Below, piece by piece: positions 1 through 7,973 of a DNA stretch of 14,108 nt. The stretch spans positions 1 through 14,108 of the forward strand of contig JBIOYL010000012.1 in the NCBI GenBank assembly GCA_044870185.1. Reading direction: 5' to 3'. Below the pieces are notes generated by a model. That model searched no databases. It was not told the origin of the DNA and saw only the letters and a list, made by a program, of their open reading frames with translations. The translations under genes and the position numbers were made by a program. Position 1 is the stretch's first letter. Every line of letters starts with the position of its first letter. This stretch comes from JBIOYL01 sp044870185 (GTDB lineage: Bacteria; Actinomycetota; CALGFH01).

Positions 1-897
1 GCCGGTCGCCCGGATGCGCCGCAGCGCCGCCCGGGCGACCTCGGGGGCCAGCTCCCGGGGATGCGAGGCGTGCGCCATGACCGCGAGCTGCCGCCCCGAC
101 CGCACCACCCGCTCGAACAGCCGGGCCAGCTCGCCGGCGTCGGGGTCGCCGACGAAGCGGTGCGGCCAGTAGGCGACCGCCTTGGTGCCGATGCGGATGG
201 TCACGAGCGAGTCGAGCCGGGGGTCGAGCAGCGGCTCGAGGTAGCGGGCCAGCACCTCCGCCCGCATGGTCATCGGGTCGCCGCCCGTGATCAGGACGTC
301 GGTGACCTGCGGGTGCCGCTCCAGGTAGGCGTGCAGCACCTCGGGGTCGTTGCAGGCCATCCTGAGGTCGGGCTCGCCGACGAACTGGGCCCAGCGGAAG
401 CAGTAGGTGCAGTAGGCGTGGCAGGTCTGCCCCTGGCTGGGGAAGAACAGCACCGTCTCGTGGTACTTGTGCTGCAGGCCGCGAAGTGGCCGCCCGCCCG
501 CCAGCGGGACGTTGAGGGAGAGCTGGCCGCCGGGATGCGGGTTCAGCTGCCGGCGGATGTCGTGCGCCTCGGCCGCGACGGTGGCCGGCGCCGCGCCGTC
601 CCGCAGCAGCTTGACCATGCGCGCGAGGTCGTCGGGGGCGAGCATGGCGGCGGTCGGGAAGGTGAGCCGGTAGATCGGGTCGTGCTCGACGTCGTCCCAG
701 TCGATGAGCTGGTCCACCACGTGCGAGTTGGTGCGGAAGGGCAGGACGGCGGCCACCGCCCGCATGACGAGCAGCTCCTGTTCGGAGCGGCCGCGAAGCT
801 GCGGGATCTCGTGCAGGTTCCGCTCGGTGTAGGCCCGAAACGCCGGCGGCGGCAGGGCGGTGGCGTCCGGCCGGGCGACGGTGGTCGGCAGGGGCAT
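1..897 (-). CDS. KamA-family radical SAM protein (lysine 2,3-aminomutase-like), 3' end outside the window
   Basis: This is the N-terminal 299 residues of a radical SAM aminomutase. The family uses SAM, a [4Fe-4S] cluster and PLP to move an amino group from C2 to C3 of lysine or related amino acids. The cluster motif is read directly as C159-HAY-C163-TY-C166 followed by FRW, and VLITGGDPM follows as the Gly-rich SAM-contact segment. The N-terminus (FRAYTERNLHEIPQL, then FRTNSHVVDQLIDW) fits the KamA leader domain. Start: the ATG at 897 has GGAG about 8 nt upstream. The gene is divergent from the SARP regulator gene, sharing a 282-bp spacer. The PLP lysine and the acidic substrate-binding residues lie outside the window, so true lysine 2,3-aminomutase cannot be separated from an EpmB-like or other KamA relative. 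Family call is firm; substrate is not. Confidence 0.88.
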   Translation of the reverse strand, partial: MPLPTTVARPDATALPPPAFRAYTERNLHEIPQLRGRSEQELLVMRAVAAVLPFRTNSHVVDQLIDWDDVEHDPIYRLTFPTAAMLAPDDLARMVKLLRDGAAPATVAAEAHDIRRQLNPHPGGQLSLNVPLAGGRPLRGLQHKYHETVLFFPSQGQTCHAYCTYCFRWAQFVGEPDLRMACNDPEVLHAYLERHPQVTDVLITGGDPMTMRAEVLARYLEPLLDPRLDSLVTIRIGTKAVAYWPHRFVGDPDAGELARLFERVVRSGRQLAVMAHASHPRELAPEVARAALRRIRATG

Positions 898-1078
898 GCG
901 GGCGGCTCCGGGGGCGGCGTTGGCTGTGGGGGCGGGCGGGCGGCCGGCGCACGCGAACGCGCCGGGGATCTCCAGCGAACGGGAGACCTCCAGGCCGGCG
1001 CCGTCGTGGCGACCTGGCCGCCCGGGGTACTGTGGCATCCCGCGCAGCCAGGACGGCGCGCGCTCCCGCACGGCGGCC

Positions 1079-1107
1079 TTGAAAGTCGCTTGCGAAACGC
1101 TGACGAT
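1079..1107 (+). promoter_or_regulatory. Candidate promoter for the SARP regulator gene
   Basis: TTGAAA at 1079-1084 is followed, after 17 bp, by GACGAT at 1102-1107. This gives a sigma-70-like spacing with a weak -10 box, and a leader of about 65 nt before the ATG at 1180. The spacer contains the small inverted repeat TCGCttGCGA. The remainder of the 898-1179 divergent spacer shows no gene. The call rests on box resemblance only. Confidence 0.3.
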
Positions 1108-1179
1108 GTACGCACCACGAGCGTCGAGCCGGACGTGGGGCGCCAGATCCTCGACGCGGCCGAGCGCATGAGGAGCCGC

Positions 1180-4100
1180 ATGGAGTTCAGGATCCTCGGG
1201 CCGCTGGAGGTCGAGGACGAGGGCCGGCTGCTGGAGCTCGGAGGCGACCGACAGCGCGCGGTCCTGGCCTCCCTGCTGCTGCACGCCAACCGGTTCGTGC
1301 CCAGCGACCGGCTCATCGAGGAGCTCTGGGGCAGCCCACCCCCGAAGGGGGCGCGCAACTCGCTGCAGAGCACCGTCTCCCGCCTGCGGGTGGCGCTGGC
1401 CGGCGGGCGGGCCAGGCAGGCCCCGTCCGGGCGGGCCGGGGACGCCGCGGGCGGGCGGGCCGGCGACGCCGGCGGGCGGCTCACCTCCCGCAACCGCTCC
1501 TACCGGCTGGTGGTGGAGCCGGACGAGCTCGACAGCCTGCGCTTCGAGCGCCTGGCCGAGGAGGGCCGCAAGGCGCTGGCCGACGCCGACGACGACCCCG
1601 CCCTGGCCTCGGCGACGCTGGGCGAGGCGCTCGCCCTGTGGCGCGGGGAGGTGCTGGAGAACCTCCGCCACGAGCGCCTGGACGAGGCCGCCATCGCCCG
1701 GCTGGAGCACCTGCGCCGCGGCGCCGTGGAGGCCAAGGCCGAGGCCGACCTGCGGGCCGGCCGGGAGGCCGATGTCGTCAGCGAGCTGCGGGCCGAGCTG
1801 GCCGGCGACCCGTTCAACGAGCGCCTGCGCCGCTCCCTGATGGTCGCGCTGTACCGCACCGGCCGGGCCGCCGAGGCGGTCGACGCCTACTTCGACTTCG
1901 CCCAGCTGCTCGCCGACGAGCGCGGCATGCGGCCGAGCCGGGAGCTGCAGCAGCTCCACCAGGACATCCAGCGCCAGCAGGACCCGGCCGACCACCGGCC
2001 GCGCCCGGCCCGCGCCGAGCGGGCGGCGGCCGGCATCCCGGCTGCCACGGCGGCAGATGGGAGCGCCACCCCCTCGGGCGCGATCTTCGTCGGGCGCGAG
2101 GCCGAGCTGGGGCGCCTGCGCGACGCGCTCGGGGCGGCCCGGGCCGGGCAGGGCGGCCTGGTGCTGCTCGGCGGCGAGATGGGGATCGGCAAGAGCCACC
2201 TGGCCCGCCGGCTCGCCGCCGACGCCGCCGCGGCCGGCCTGGACGCGCTCTGGGGCCGGGTCTGGGAGGAGGAGGGCGCGCCGGTCTACTGGCCCTGGGT
2301 GATGATCGTCCGTCAGCTGCTCGGGCAGCGCGACCAGGACTGGCTGCGCCAGCGCCTCGGGCCGGGCGCCGCGGTGGTGGCCCAGGTCTTCCCCGACGTG
2401 GCCGAGCGCCTGCCCGGGCTGCCCGAGCCGCCGCAGCTCGAGCCGATCCAGGACCGCTTCCGCCTGTTCGACACGTTCACCCGGTTCCTCAAGCAGGCGG
2501 TGAGCGACCGGCCGCTGCTGCTGGTGCTCGACGACCTCCACCGGGCCGACGTGTCGTCGCTGCTGCTGCTGCGCTTCCTGGCCCGTGAGCTGGCCGACGC
2601 CCGTCTGCTGGTGGTCGCCACCTACCGTGACGCGCGCGCCGACCAGAGCGCCGAGTTCGTGCGGGCGCTGGCCGAGCTGACCCGGGAGCCGGTCACCACC
2701 CGGCTGGTCCTGCAGGGCTTCGACCGGCCCGAGGTCGCCCGCTTCGTCGAGCTGGCCGCCGGGCTGGCCGTCCCCGACGGCTTCGTGGCCAAGCTGCACC
2801 ACCGCACCGGCGGCAACCCGCTGTTCCTCAAAGAGGTCGTGCTGCCGCTGGCCGAGGGCCACGACCTGGCCGCCTTCGAACGCGGGCTGGACGAGTTCGT
2901 GCCCCAGGGCGTGCAGGAGGCGATCGAGCGGCGGCTCGCCTACATCCCCGACGACGCCCGCGACGTGCTGGACAAGGCGTCGGTCATCGGCCAGCAGTTC
3001 ACCCTCGAGGTGCTCGCCGAGGTCGCCGGGCTTGCCCACGACCGGCTGCTCGAGCTGCTCGACGAGGTGATCGCGCTCGACTACGTCGCCCCCGCCATCG
3101 GGCTGGGCGACCACCGCTACCGCTTCGCCCACGTGCTGATCTGCGACGCTCTGTACCGGCGGCTGCCGAGCGCCCGCCGCGCGGCCCTGCACCAGCGGGT
3201 GGGCGAGGCGCTGGAGCAGGTCTACCGCGGCGACCTGGACTCGCGCGCCATCGAGCTCGCCCACCACTACCTGAAGGCGGCCGGCGAGGATGGCAGCCCC
3301 TCCTCGCTCCACTACCTCCAGCTCGCCGGCGAGCGCGCCCTGGCCGCGCTGGCCTACGAGGAGGCCGTGCGGCTGTTCGAGGCCGCGCTGGAGCAGCCGA
3401 CCGAGCGGGCACGCCGCTGCGAGCTGCTGCTCGCCCTGGCCCAGGCGCAACTGAAGGCGGGCGGCGCGCAGCGCGCCCGCGCCACCTTCCTGCAGGCGGC
3501 CGACACGGCCAAGGCGCTGGCCGACCACGCCCGCTTCGCCCGCGCCGCCCTCGGGTTCGGCGACCAGCTGTCCGACTTCGGCCTGGTCAACCAGCAGCTC
3601 ATCGAGCTGCTGGAGGAGGCCCTCGACGGGCTCGGCGAGCACGCGCCGGCCCTGCGCGCCCGCGTGCTGGCCCGCCTGGCCGAGGCCCTGTACTGGGTCG
3701 ACCCGGCGGCGCGGCCGGGGGTCGTCGAGCGGCGCGCGGCGCTCAGCGCGGACGCGGTCCGGCTGGCCCGGCGGGCCGGCGACCCCGACGCGCTCGCCGC
3801 CGCGCTGCACGGCCAGTGCTACGCCACCTGGAGCCCCGCCAACGCCGAGCAGCGCCGGGGGCTCGCCGCCGAGCTGCAGCAGGCGGCCGACAGCGCCGGC
3901 AACCGGCAGATGGCGCTGGTCGGCCGGATGTGGAGCGTGCTCACCGACCTCGAGCTGGGCGACGTGCAGGCGGCCGACGCCGAGATCGACGCGTACGCCG
4001 GCGAGGCGGAGGCGCTCGGCCAGCCCTTCCTGCTCGCCTGGCCGACGCTGTGGCGGGCCACCCGGGCGATGCTGCAGGGCCGGTTCGCGGCCGCCCAGGA

Positions 4101-4809
4101 GCTGAACCGCCAGGCCCTCGCGCTCGCCGAGCGGGCGCCGGACCGGACGCTGATCGACAACGCGGCCACCCTGCAGCAGTGGTTCCTCGACGACGAGCGT
4201 GGCCGGCGGGACGCGCTGGAGGGCGGGCTGGAAGGCTTCGCGGACCGGTTCCCTGGCTTCCCCTCCTGGCGGCTGCCGCTGGTGCTCATGCGGCTGGCGG
4301 CCGGGGAGCCGCAGGCCGCCCGCGCCGAGCTGGACCGGTTCGCCAGCGAGGGCTTCGGCCGGCTGCGGCCCGACGCCAACTGGCTGGCCACCACGACCCT
4401 GCTCGCCGAGATCTGCGCCGCGCTCGGCAACACCGACCACGCGCCCGCGCTGTACGAGCTGCTCGCCCCCTTCGGCGAGCGCTGCGTGGTGGTCGGCTTC
4501 GCCGCCGTCTGCCGCGGCTCGGTCTGCTTGCAGCTCGGCCAGCTCGCCGCGCTGCTCGGCCGCTGGGAGCTGGCCGAGCAGCACTTCTCGGCGGCGCTGG
4601 CCACAGCCGAGCGCATCGGCGCCCGCCCGGCGCTCGCCCACACGCGCTACCGCTGGGCGCGGGCGCTGCTCGCCCGCGGACGCGGGGACGACCGGGCACG
4701 GGCCCGCGAGCTGCTGGCCGCCGCCGGCCACCAGGCCGCCGAGCTCGGCATGGCCGGCCTGGCCGCGGAGGTCGCCTCCGCGCTGGGGGCCGCGCACGCG
4801 GACGGCTGA
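1180..4809 (+). CDS. AfsR/SARP-type transcriptional regulator: winged helix, BTAD, AAA ATPase, TPR-like C-terminus
   Basis: The 1209-residue product is a large SARP-family activator. Residues 1-110 form an OmpR-like winged helix (MEFRILGPLEV; the recognition region includes SLQSTVSRLR), and 118-262 form the bacterial transcriptional activation (BTAD) helical domain. FVGREAEL at about 303 opens an AAA/STAND-type ATPase with Walker A GGEMGIGKS at 331-339 and Walker B LVLDDLH at about 448-454. The rest is Ala/Leu-rich helical repeat of TPR/MalT type. Such proteins act in the cytoplasm, binding direct repeats at promoters under ATP control, often for secondary metabolism. The ATG at 1180 is chosen because AGGAG (1171-1175) lies just before it and homology begins there; the frame stays open to 61, but that part is antisense to the aminomutase gene. 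Odd feature: about 25 residues of low-complexity Gly/Arg/Ala (about 75-100) sit inside the DNA-binding domain. Confidence 0.93.
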   Translation: MEFRILGPLEVEDEGRLLELGGDRQRAVLASLLLHANRFVPSDRLIEELWGSPPPKGARNSLQSTVSRLRVALAGGRARQAPSGRAGDAAGGRAGDAGGRLTSRNRSYRLVVEPDELDSLRFERLAEEGRKALADADDDPALASATLGEALALWRGEVLENLRHERLDEAAIARLEHLRRGAVEAKAEADLRAGREADVVSELRAELAGDPFNERLRRSLMVALYRTGRAAEAVDAYFDFAQLLADERGMRPSRELQQLHQDIQRQQDPADHRPRPARAERAAAGIPAATAADGSATPSGAIFVGREAELGRLRDALGAARAGQGGLVLLGGEMGIGKSHLARRLAADAAAAGLDALWGRVWEEEGAPVYWPWVMIVRQLLGQRDQDWLRQRLGPGAAVVAQVFPDVAERLPGLPEPPQLEPIQDRFRLFDTFTRFLKQAVSDRPLLLVLDDLHRADVSSLLLLRFLARELADARLLVVATYRDARADQSAEFVRALAELTREPVTTRLVLQGFDRPEVARFVELAAGLAVPDGFVAKLHHRTGGNPLFLKEVVLPLAEGHDLAAFERGLDEFVPQGVQEAIERRLAYIPDDARDVLDKASVIGQQFTLEVLAEVAGLAHDRLLELLDEVIALDYVAPAIGLGDHRYRFAHVLICDALYRRLPSARRAALHQRVGEALEQVYRGDLDSRAIELAHHYLKAAGEDGSPSSLHYLQLAGERALAALAYEEAVRLFEAALEQPTERARRCELLLALAQAQLKAGGAQRARATFLQAADTAKALADHARFARAALGFGDQLSDFGLVNQQLIELLEEALDGLGEHAPALRARVLARLAEALYWVDPAARPGVVERRAALSADAVRLARRAGDPDALAAALHGQCYATWSPANAEQRRGLAAELQQAADSAGNRQMALVGRMWSVLTDLELGDVQAADAEIDAYAGEAEALGQPFLLAWPTLWRATRAMLQGRFAAAQELNRQALALAERAPDRTLIDNAATLQQWFLDDERGRRDALEGGLEGFADRFPGFPSWRLPLVLMRLAAGEPQAARAELDRFASEGFGRLRPDANWLATTTLLAEICAALGNTDHAPALYELLAPFGERCVVVGFAAVCRGSVCLQLGQLAALLGRWELAEQHFSAALATAERIGARPALAHTRYRWARALLARGRGDDRARARELLAAAGHQAAELGMAGLAAEVASALGAAHADG
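1430..1470 (+). repeat. Tandem 24-bp GC-rich duplication inside the SARP gene
   Basis: A 17-bp block, GGCGGGCCGGGGACGCC at 1430-1446, recurs at 1454-1470 with one mismatch, giving a 24-bp (8-codon) period. It encodes GRAGDA twice within the Gly/Arg/Ala insertion between the recognition region and the last strand of the winged helix. The frame is preserved, so it looks like an expanded loop rather than damage. Confidence 0.8.
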
Positions 4810-4845
4810 GGCCGGCCGGGCTGCCGCGCCGTGCGGCGGCGCCGG

Positions 4846-4851
4846 CACAAT
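4846..4851 (+). promoter_or_regulatory. Possible -10 box for a leaderless transporter mRNA
   Basis: CACAAT ends 6 nt before the ATG at 4858, and I see no Shine-Dalgarno sequence in front of that ATG. This arrangement is what a leaderless transcript would show. It competes with read-through from the SARP gene, whose stop is 48 bp upstream. No -35 box is evident. Confidence 0.25.
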
Positions 4852-4857
4852 GGTCCC

Positions 4858-6288
4858 ATGTGGGCCTGGAGCACGAGCACCGGCGTGCCCCGCGGCGGTG
4901 GGTCACGCCGCGGGGGGTCGCAGCCGCCCTTCCGGCTGCTCGCCGTCGTCCAGGCGGCGCACGCCGCCGGTGACGCGCTCGTCGCCGTCGCCCTGGCGAA
5001 CACCCTGTTCTTCTCGGTGCCCCTGGGTGAGGCACGCAGCAAGGTCGCCCTGTACCTGGCGCTTGCGCTGGCGCCGTTCGCGGTGCTGTCGCCGCTCGTC
5101 GCGCCCTGGCTCGACCGGCGCCGCGGGTCCTACCGGGCCGCGATCGTGGCCGCCATGATCGGCCGGGTGGTCCTGGCGATCCTGCTGTCGAGCCGCACCG
5201 ACCGCCTGTACCTGTATCCGCTGGCCTTCGGTCTGCTGGTGCTGTCGCGCGTGCACGGCGTGAGCCGCAGCGCGCTGGTCCCCGACGCCCTGCCGCCGGG
5301 CCGGTCGCTGATGTGGGCCAACGCCCGGCTGGCGGTCATCTCGGTGGCCGGCGGCACGCTCGGCGGCGGTCCCGCCCTGGCCCTGACCCACTGGGTCGGG
5401 CCGAGCGCCGCGCTGTGGACGGCGGCGGCCACCTTCGGCGTCGGGGCGCTGGTGGCCGTGCGGCTGCCGCCCGGCGGGACGGGTGACCGGCCCGAGCCCC
5501 GGGCGGGGAGCGAGGGGGCTCTGCGCACACCCCGGGTGGGGAGCGGGCGGACCCCGCTCACGCCCCGGCCGGGGGTGGAGGCCAGGTGGGCTGGGCGCAC
5601 GGACCGGCCGCGGGTGGGGAGCGGGCGCGCCCTGCTCACGCCCCGGCTGCTGGCCGGCGGCGTCGCCATGACCACCCTGCGCGGTACGGTCGGCTTCACC
5701 ACCTTCCTGCTCGCGTTCCTGCTCAAGACTCAAGGGGAGGGCGGCCGGGCGCTGGTGATCGTGGTGGTCGCCGCCGGCGCCGGTGCGCTGGTGGGATCGC
5801 TGGCCGCCCCGGCGCTGCGCGCCGTGCTGCGCGAGCTGCCGCTGCTCTATGCCGCGCTCGCGGTCGCCGGCGTGCCCGCGCTGTGGGCGGCCAGCCACTT
5901 CACGGCGACCCGGGCCGCCGTCCTGGCCGTCCTGGTCGGCCTGGCCGCGGCGGCCGGCCGGGTCGCCTTCGACAGCCTCGTCCAGCAGGACGCCCCCGAG
6001 CAGGTGCGGGCGCGTACCTTCGCCAGGTACGAGACGATCTTCCAGCTCGCTTGGGTGCTGGGCGCCGGCCTGGCCACCGCGGTCCCGTTCGGCCCGGTGC
6101 CGGGGCTGTGGACGCTGGCCGGCCTGTGCGTGGCCGGCGTCGCCCTGGCCGCGTCCCCGCCCCTGCGCGGCCGCGTGGCGGGCGTGGCGCTGGCCGGGCT
6201 CGTGACGGTTGGCCGCGGCGCCGCCGCCGGGCTGCGCTCGGTCCCGGCCCGCCTGCGGCGCCGGCTGCGCCGGGACCGGGACGGCTGA
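4858..6288 (+). CDS. MFS-like multispan membrane transporter
   Basis: The 476-residue product has about 12 hydrophobic segments in two blocks. After the second segment comes LSPLVAPWLDRRRGSYRAA, which resembles the MFS motif-A loop between TM2 and TM3 (G-x-x-x-D-R-x-G-R). A polar loop at about residues 200-265 separates the halves and carries an internal repeat. The substrate cannot be read from sequence; related actinobacterial proteins are annotated as exporters or left unassigned. The ATG at 4858 is preferred because hydrophobic coding follows shortly; an in-frame GTG at 4831 is an alternative, and neither has a clear ribosome-binding site. The gene lies 48 bp downstream of the SARP gene on the same strand, so it may be a target or co-transcribed partner. 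Its stop is 4 bp from the stop of the convergent exonuclease gene. Confidence 0.82.
   Translation: MWAWSTSTGVPRGGGSRRGGSQPPFRLLAVVQAAHAAGDALVAVALANTLFFSVPLGEARSKVALYLALALAPFAVLSPLVAPWLDRRRGSYRAAIVAAMIGRVVLAILLSSRTDRLYLYPLAFGLLVLSRVHGVSRSALVPDALPPGRSLMWANARLAVISVAGGTLGGGPALALTHWVGPSAALWTAAATFGVGALVAVRLPPGGTGDRPEPRAGSEGALRTPRVGSGRTPLTPRPGVEARWAGRTDRPRVGSGRALLTPRLLAGGVAMTTLRGTVGFTTFLLAFLLKTQGEGGRALVIVVVAAGAGALVGSLAAPALRAVLRELPLLYAALAVAGVPALWAASHFTATRAAVLAVLVGLAAAAGRVAFDSLVQQDAPEQVRARTFARYETIFQLAWVLGAGLATAVPFGPVPGLWTLAGLCVAGVALAASPPLRGRVAGVALAGLVTVGRGAAAGLRSVPARLRRRLRRDRDG
5500..5647 (+). repeat. Three-copy imperfect repeat in the central loop of the transporter
   Basis: Blocks starting CGGG(C/T)GGGGAGCG occur at 5500, 5533 and 5611. 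The second (5533-5569) and third (5611-5647) are 37 bp each with 3 mismatches. They encode PRAGSEGALRTPR, PRVGSGRTPLTPR and PRVGSGRALLTPR. Offsets of 33 and 78 bp keep the reading frame. The repeat is confined to the predicted cytoplasmic loop between the two halves of the transporter, where length changes are best tolerated. Confidence 0.85.
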
Positions 6289-6292
6289 GGCG

Positions 6293-6931
6293 TCAGTCGG
6301 GGATGTGCGCGTCTGCCCGCCGGTCCTGCCGGGCCGAGTAGGGCAGCTCCATCGGCCACTGCCAGGGTGGGCTGACCAGCGGCGTGCAGCCGAGCCCCGC
6401 CATCGAGTCGTCGCCGCGCTGGCGGGCGAGCTGGAGGTAGACCCGCAGCAGGCCGGCGGTCGCCCGGGCGTCGCCAAGCGCCGTGTGCGCGCCGTCCAGC
6501 GGCACCCCCGCGTCGGCGCAGCAGTCGGCCAGCCGCCAGCTGTCGAGCCGGCGGCCGAGCCGCTTGGCCAGCTGCTTGGTGCACAGCGTCGGCATGGGGG
6601 GAAGCTGCACGCCGAGGCGCTCGTACTCCGCCTGCAGGAAGGCCAGGTCGAAGGCGACGTTGTGGCCGACGACGACCGTGCCGAGCAGCCGGGCGGCGAC
6701 CGCCCGGGCGACCTGGGCGAAGGTCGGCGCCCGGCCCAGGTCGGCTGGGGTGATGTGGTGGATGTGGGCGGCTCCGACCGGGCCGCCCGACTGGACCAGG
6801 GTGGCGTACTCGTGCCGGATCTCACCGGCCGCCGTCGTCCGCACGATGGCCAGCTCGAGGATCCGGTCCTGGTGCTGGGGGAAGAACCCGGTCGTCTCGA
6901 CGTCGACCACGGCGTAGGCGGCGGCTCGCAT
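6293..6931 (-). CDS. DEDDh 3'-5' exonuclease (DnaQ/epsilon-like)
   Basis: The 212-residue product belongs to the DnaQ-like exonuclease superfamily, which removes nucleotides from 3' ends with two metal ions. The motifs are visible in order: Exo I D10-V-E12-TTG, Exo II H90-NVAF-D95, and Exo III H149-TALG-D154, which makes it DEDDh rather than DEDDy. Tryptophans and prolines crowd the C-terminus (PPWQWPMELP). It is a stand-alone exonuclease, without polymerase or UvrC-like domains, so proofreading subunit, repair nuclease and oligoribonuclease-like roles all remain possible. The ATG at 6931 has GAGGA 7 nt upstream. The frame is open further upstream, but that part is intergenic-like. It converges on the transporter gene and is divergent from the DoxX gene. 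Confidence 0.9.
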   Translation of the reverse strand: MRAAAYAVVDVETTGFFPQHQDRILELAIVRTTAAGEIRHEYATLVQSGGPVGAAHIHHITPADLGRAPTFAQVARAVAARLLGTVVVGHNVAFDLAFLQAEYERLGVQLPPMPTLCTKQLAKRLGRRLDSWRLADCCADAGVPLDGAHTALGDARATAGLLRVYLQLARQRGDDSMAGLGCTPLVSPPWQWPMELPYSARQDRRADAHIPD

Positions 6932-6964
6932 CGGCTCGTCCTCACATGACGCTCTGGCGCCGCG

Positions 6965-6970
6965 ACGATA
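6965..6970 (-). promoter_or_regulatory. Candidate -10 box of the exonuclease gene
   Basis: On the minus strand TATCGT (TANNNT class) lies at 6970-6965, predicting a start near 6957 and a leader of about 26 nt that contains the GAGGA ribosome-binding site. No matching -35 hexamer is visible, which is common for high-GC actinobacterial promoters. Confidence 0.3.
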
Positions 6971-7114
6971 CCGCCCGCCTGGGACATCGCCGGCCGGGCC
7001 GTCGTGCCGGACGGCTTGCACCATGCGGCGGGCGCGGTGAAGGGCCCGTCGGTGAAGGCCATTCGTCTTCTCCGGATTGGGCTGGTGGGCACTACCCGCG
7101 AGATCGCCGCCCGC

Positions 7115-7143
7115 TTGAGTAGGACGCGAAAACGAGCAACGAT
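7115..7143 (+). promoter_or_regulatory. Candidate promoter of the DoxX gene
   Basis: TTGAGT at 7115-7120 and AACGAT at 7138-7143 are separated by 17 bp, placing a start near 7150 and a leader of about 48 nt before the ATG at 7198. The spacer is locally less GC-rich than its surroundings. The rest of the 6932-7197 divergent spacer holds no supported gene. Confidence 0.3.
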
Positions 7144-7197
7144 CTGCCCTGGATCGGGACGGCGGAACGGCCGTCCGGCTGGGGCGGGGAGGACGAG

Positions 7198-7776
7198 ATG
7201 GTAGCGCGCAGTGACTACGTCGAGGTCGAGGACGCGCCAGCGGCGCACTGGCTGTTCGCCTCGAAGGCGGCCGCGTGGATCTGGCTGGTCGCCCGGCTGT
7301 GGCTGGGCTACGAGTGGCTCCACTCGGCATGGGAGAAGGTCAGCACGCCGGCGGCACGGCAGGCGTGGTGGAACACGGGCAAGGCGCTGAAGGGCTTCGC
7401 CGCCGCGGGGATCGCGTCGTCCAAGGACCCCACCCACCCGCAGGTCGCCTACAGCTGGTGGGTCAACTTCCTGCAGTGGGTGTCCGACAACGCCTCCTGG
7501 ATGGCCAAGCTGGTCGTGATCGGCGAGTTCGCGATCGGCGCGGCCCTGGTGCTCGGCCTGTTCACCGGGATCGCGGCCTTCCTTGGGGTGATCCTGAACT
7601 TCAGCTTCGTGTTCTCCGGCTCGGCAGGCGTCAACCCGGCCTTCATCATCGTGGGGCTGCTCCTGGTGCTCGCCTGGCGGAACGCAGGCTGGATCGGCCT
7701 GGACCGCTACGTGTTGCCGCGGTTCGGCACACCGTGGCAGCGGCAGATGGCGACGCAGCGTCGATCAGCCGGCTGA
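7198..7776 (+). CDS. DoxX-family integral membrane protein
   Basis: The 192-residue product has four hydrophobic segments at about 23-42, 102-123, 124-140 and 147-164. The first carries the LxxGYEWLHSAWEK element typical of DoxX/DoxD-like proteins, and the TM2 region has VVIGEFAIGAALVLGLFTG, the family's conserved glycine-rich stretch. A hydrophilic loop with several tryptophans (about 45-95) separates TM1 from TM2. DoxX relatives are linked to thiosulfate:quinone oxidoreduction in archaea and to redox or thiol stress in mycobacteria, but many are uncharacterised and no partner gene here narrows the role. A GGGGAGGA purine stretch at 7186-7193 ends 4 nt before the ATG at 7198 and fixes the start. 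A strong hairpin begins 30 bp after the stop. Confidence 0.88.
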   Translation: MVARSDYVEVEDAPAAHWLFASKAAAWIWLVARLWLGYEWLHSAWEKVSTPAARQAWWNTGKALKGFAAAGIASSKDPTHPQVAYSWWVNFLQWVSDNASWMAKLVVIGEFAIGAALVLGLFTGIAAFLGVILNFSFVFSGSAGVNPAFIIVGLLLVLAWRNAGWIGLDRYVLPRFGTPWQRQMATQRRSAG

Positions 7777-7805
7777 GCCGGCCGCCGCGTGGCGGCAGCG
7801 TGCAC

Positions 7806-7838
7806 GGTGGCCGGGGAGCCGGCCGGCTCCCCGCCACC
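7806..7838 (+). terminator. Strong GC hairpin after the DoxX gene
   Basis: GGTGGCCGGGGAGCCGG (7806-7822) pairs with CCGGCTCCCCGCCACC (7823-7838), leaving one bulged C. No U-tract follows, as is usual for hairpin terminators in very GC-rich actinobacteria. A smaller hairpin (GCCGGC-TGA-GCCGGC) includes the DoxX stop codon itself. Confidence 0.5.
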
Positions 7839-7883
7839 GCGTCGTGCCTGCCGCCCCGCCCGGGCGGGTATCGTGGCCCGTCA

Positions 7884-7973
7884 ATGTCGCCCCGGCGGGC
7901 ACGCGCCCGGGTGGGCGTCGCCGCCCGGCAGGCGCGCCCCCGGGTGGGCGTCGCCGCCCGGCAGGCACAGTAA
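7884..7973 (+). CDS. Possible leaderless Arg-rich 29-residue ORF upstream of the L,D-transpeptidase gene
   Basis: An ATG at 7884 follows TATCGT (7869-7874) by 9 nt, so the mRNA could be leaderless or nearly so. The frame encodes a 29-residue very basic peptide with two copies of RVGVAARQA, 11 residues apart. Its TAA stop (7971-7973) lies inside the TAAGAT box assigned to the next gene. It may be a translated leader, a spurious ORF over a DNA repeat, or noise. No homologue is recognised. Treat as tentative. Confidence 0.2.
   Translation: MSPRRARARVGVAARQARPRVGVAARQAQ
7906..7966 (+). repeat. Direct repeat, 28 bp x 2 with 33-bp period
   Basis: A 28-bp block starting CCCGGGTGGGCGTCGCC and ending CGGCAGGC occurs identically at 7906-7933 and 7939-7966. 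It lies immediately upstream of the L,D-transpeptidase promoter box. Each copy contains a small inverted pairing (GGGCG with CGCCC), so it could be an operator array or simply replication slippage. Confidence 0.9.

Noticed and set aside
61..1179. N-terminal extension of the SARP frame back to 61
   Set aside because: The DNA is antisense to the KamA-type gene and then intergenic; SARP homology and a ribosome-binding site begin at 1180.
7004..7204. 66-residue plus-strand frame between the exonuclease and DoxX genes
   Set aside because: No ribosome-binding site; it overlaps the promoter region and the start of the DoxX gene without family resemblance.
4903..7437. 844-residue open frame on the minus strand
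   Set aside because: It lies antisense or out of frame over the transporter, exonuclease and DoxX genes, and its composition is only Arg/Gly/Pro/Gln shadow coding.
5500..7966. GC-rich repeats as a CRISPR array
   Set aside because: Two or three copies only, no unique spacers of constant length, and coding-frame-preserving offsets inside genes.
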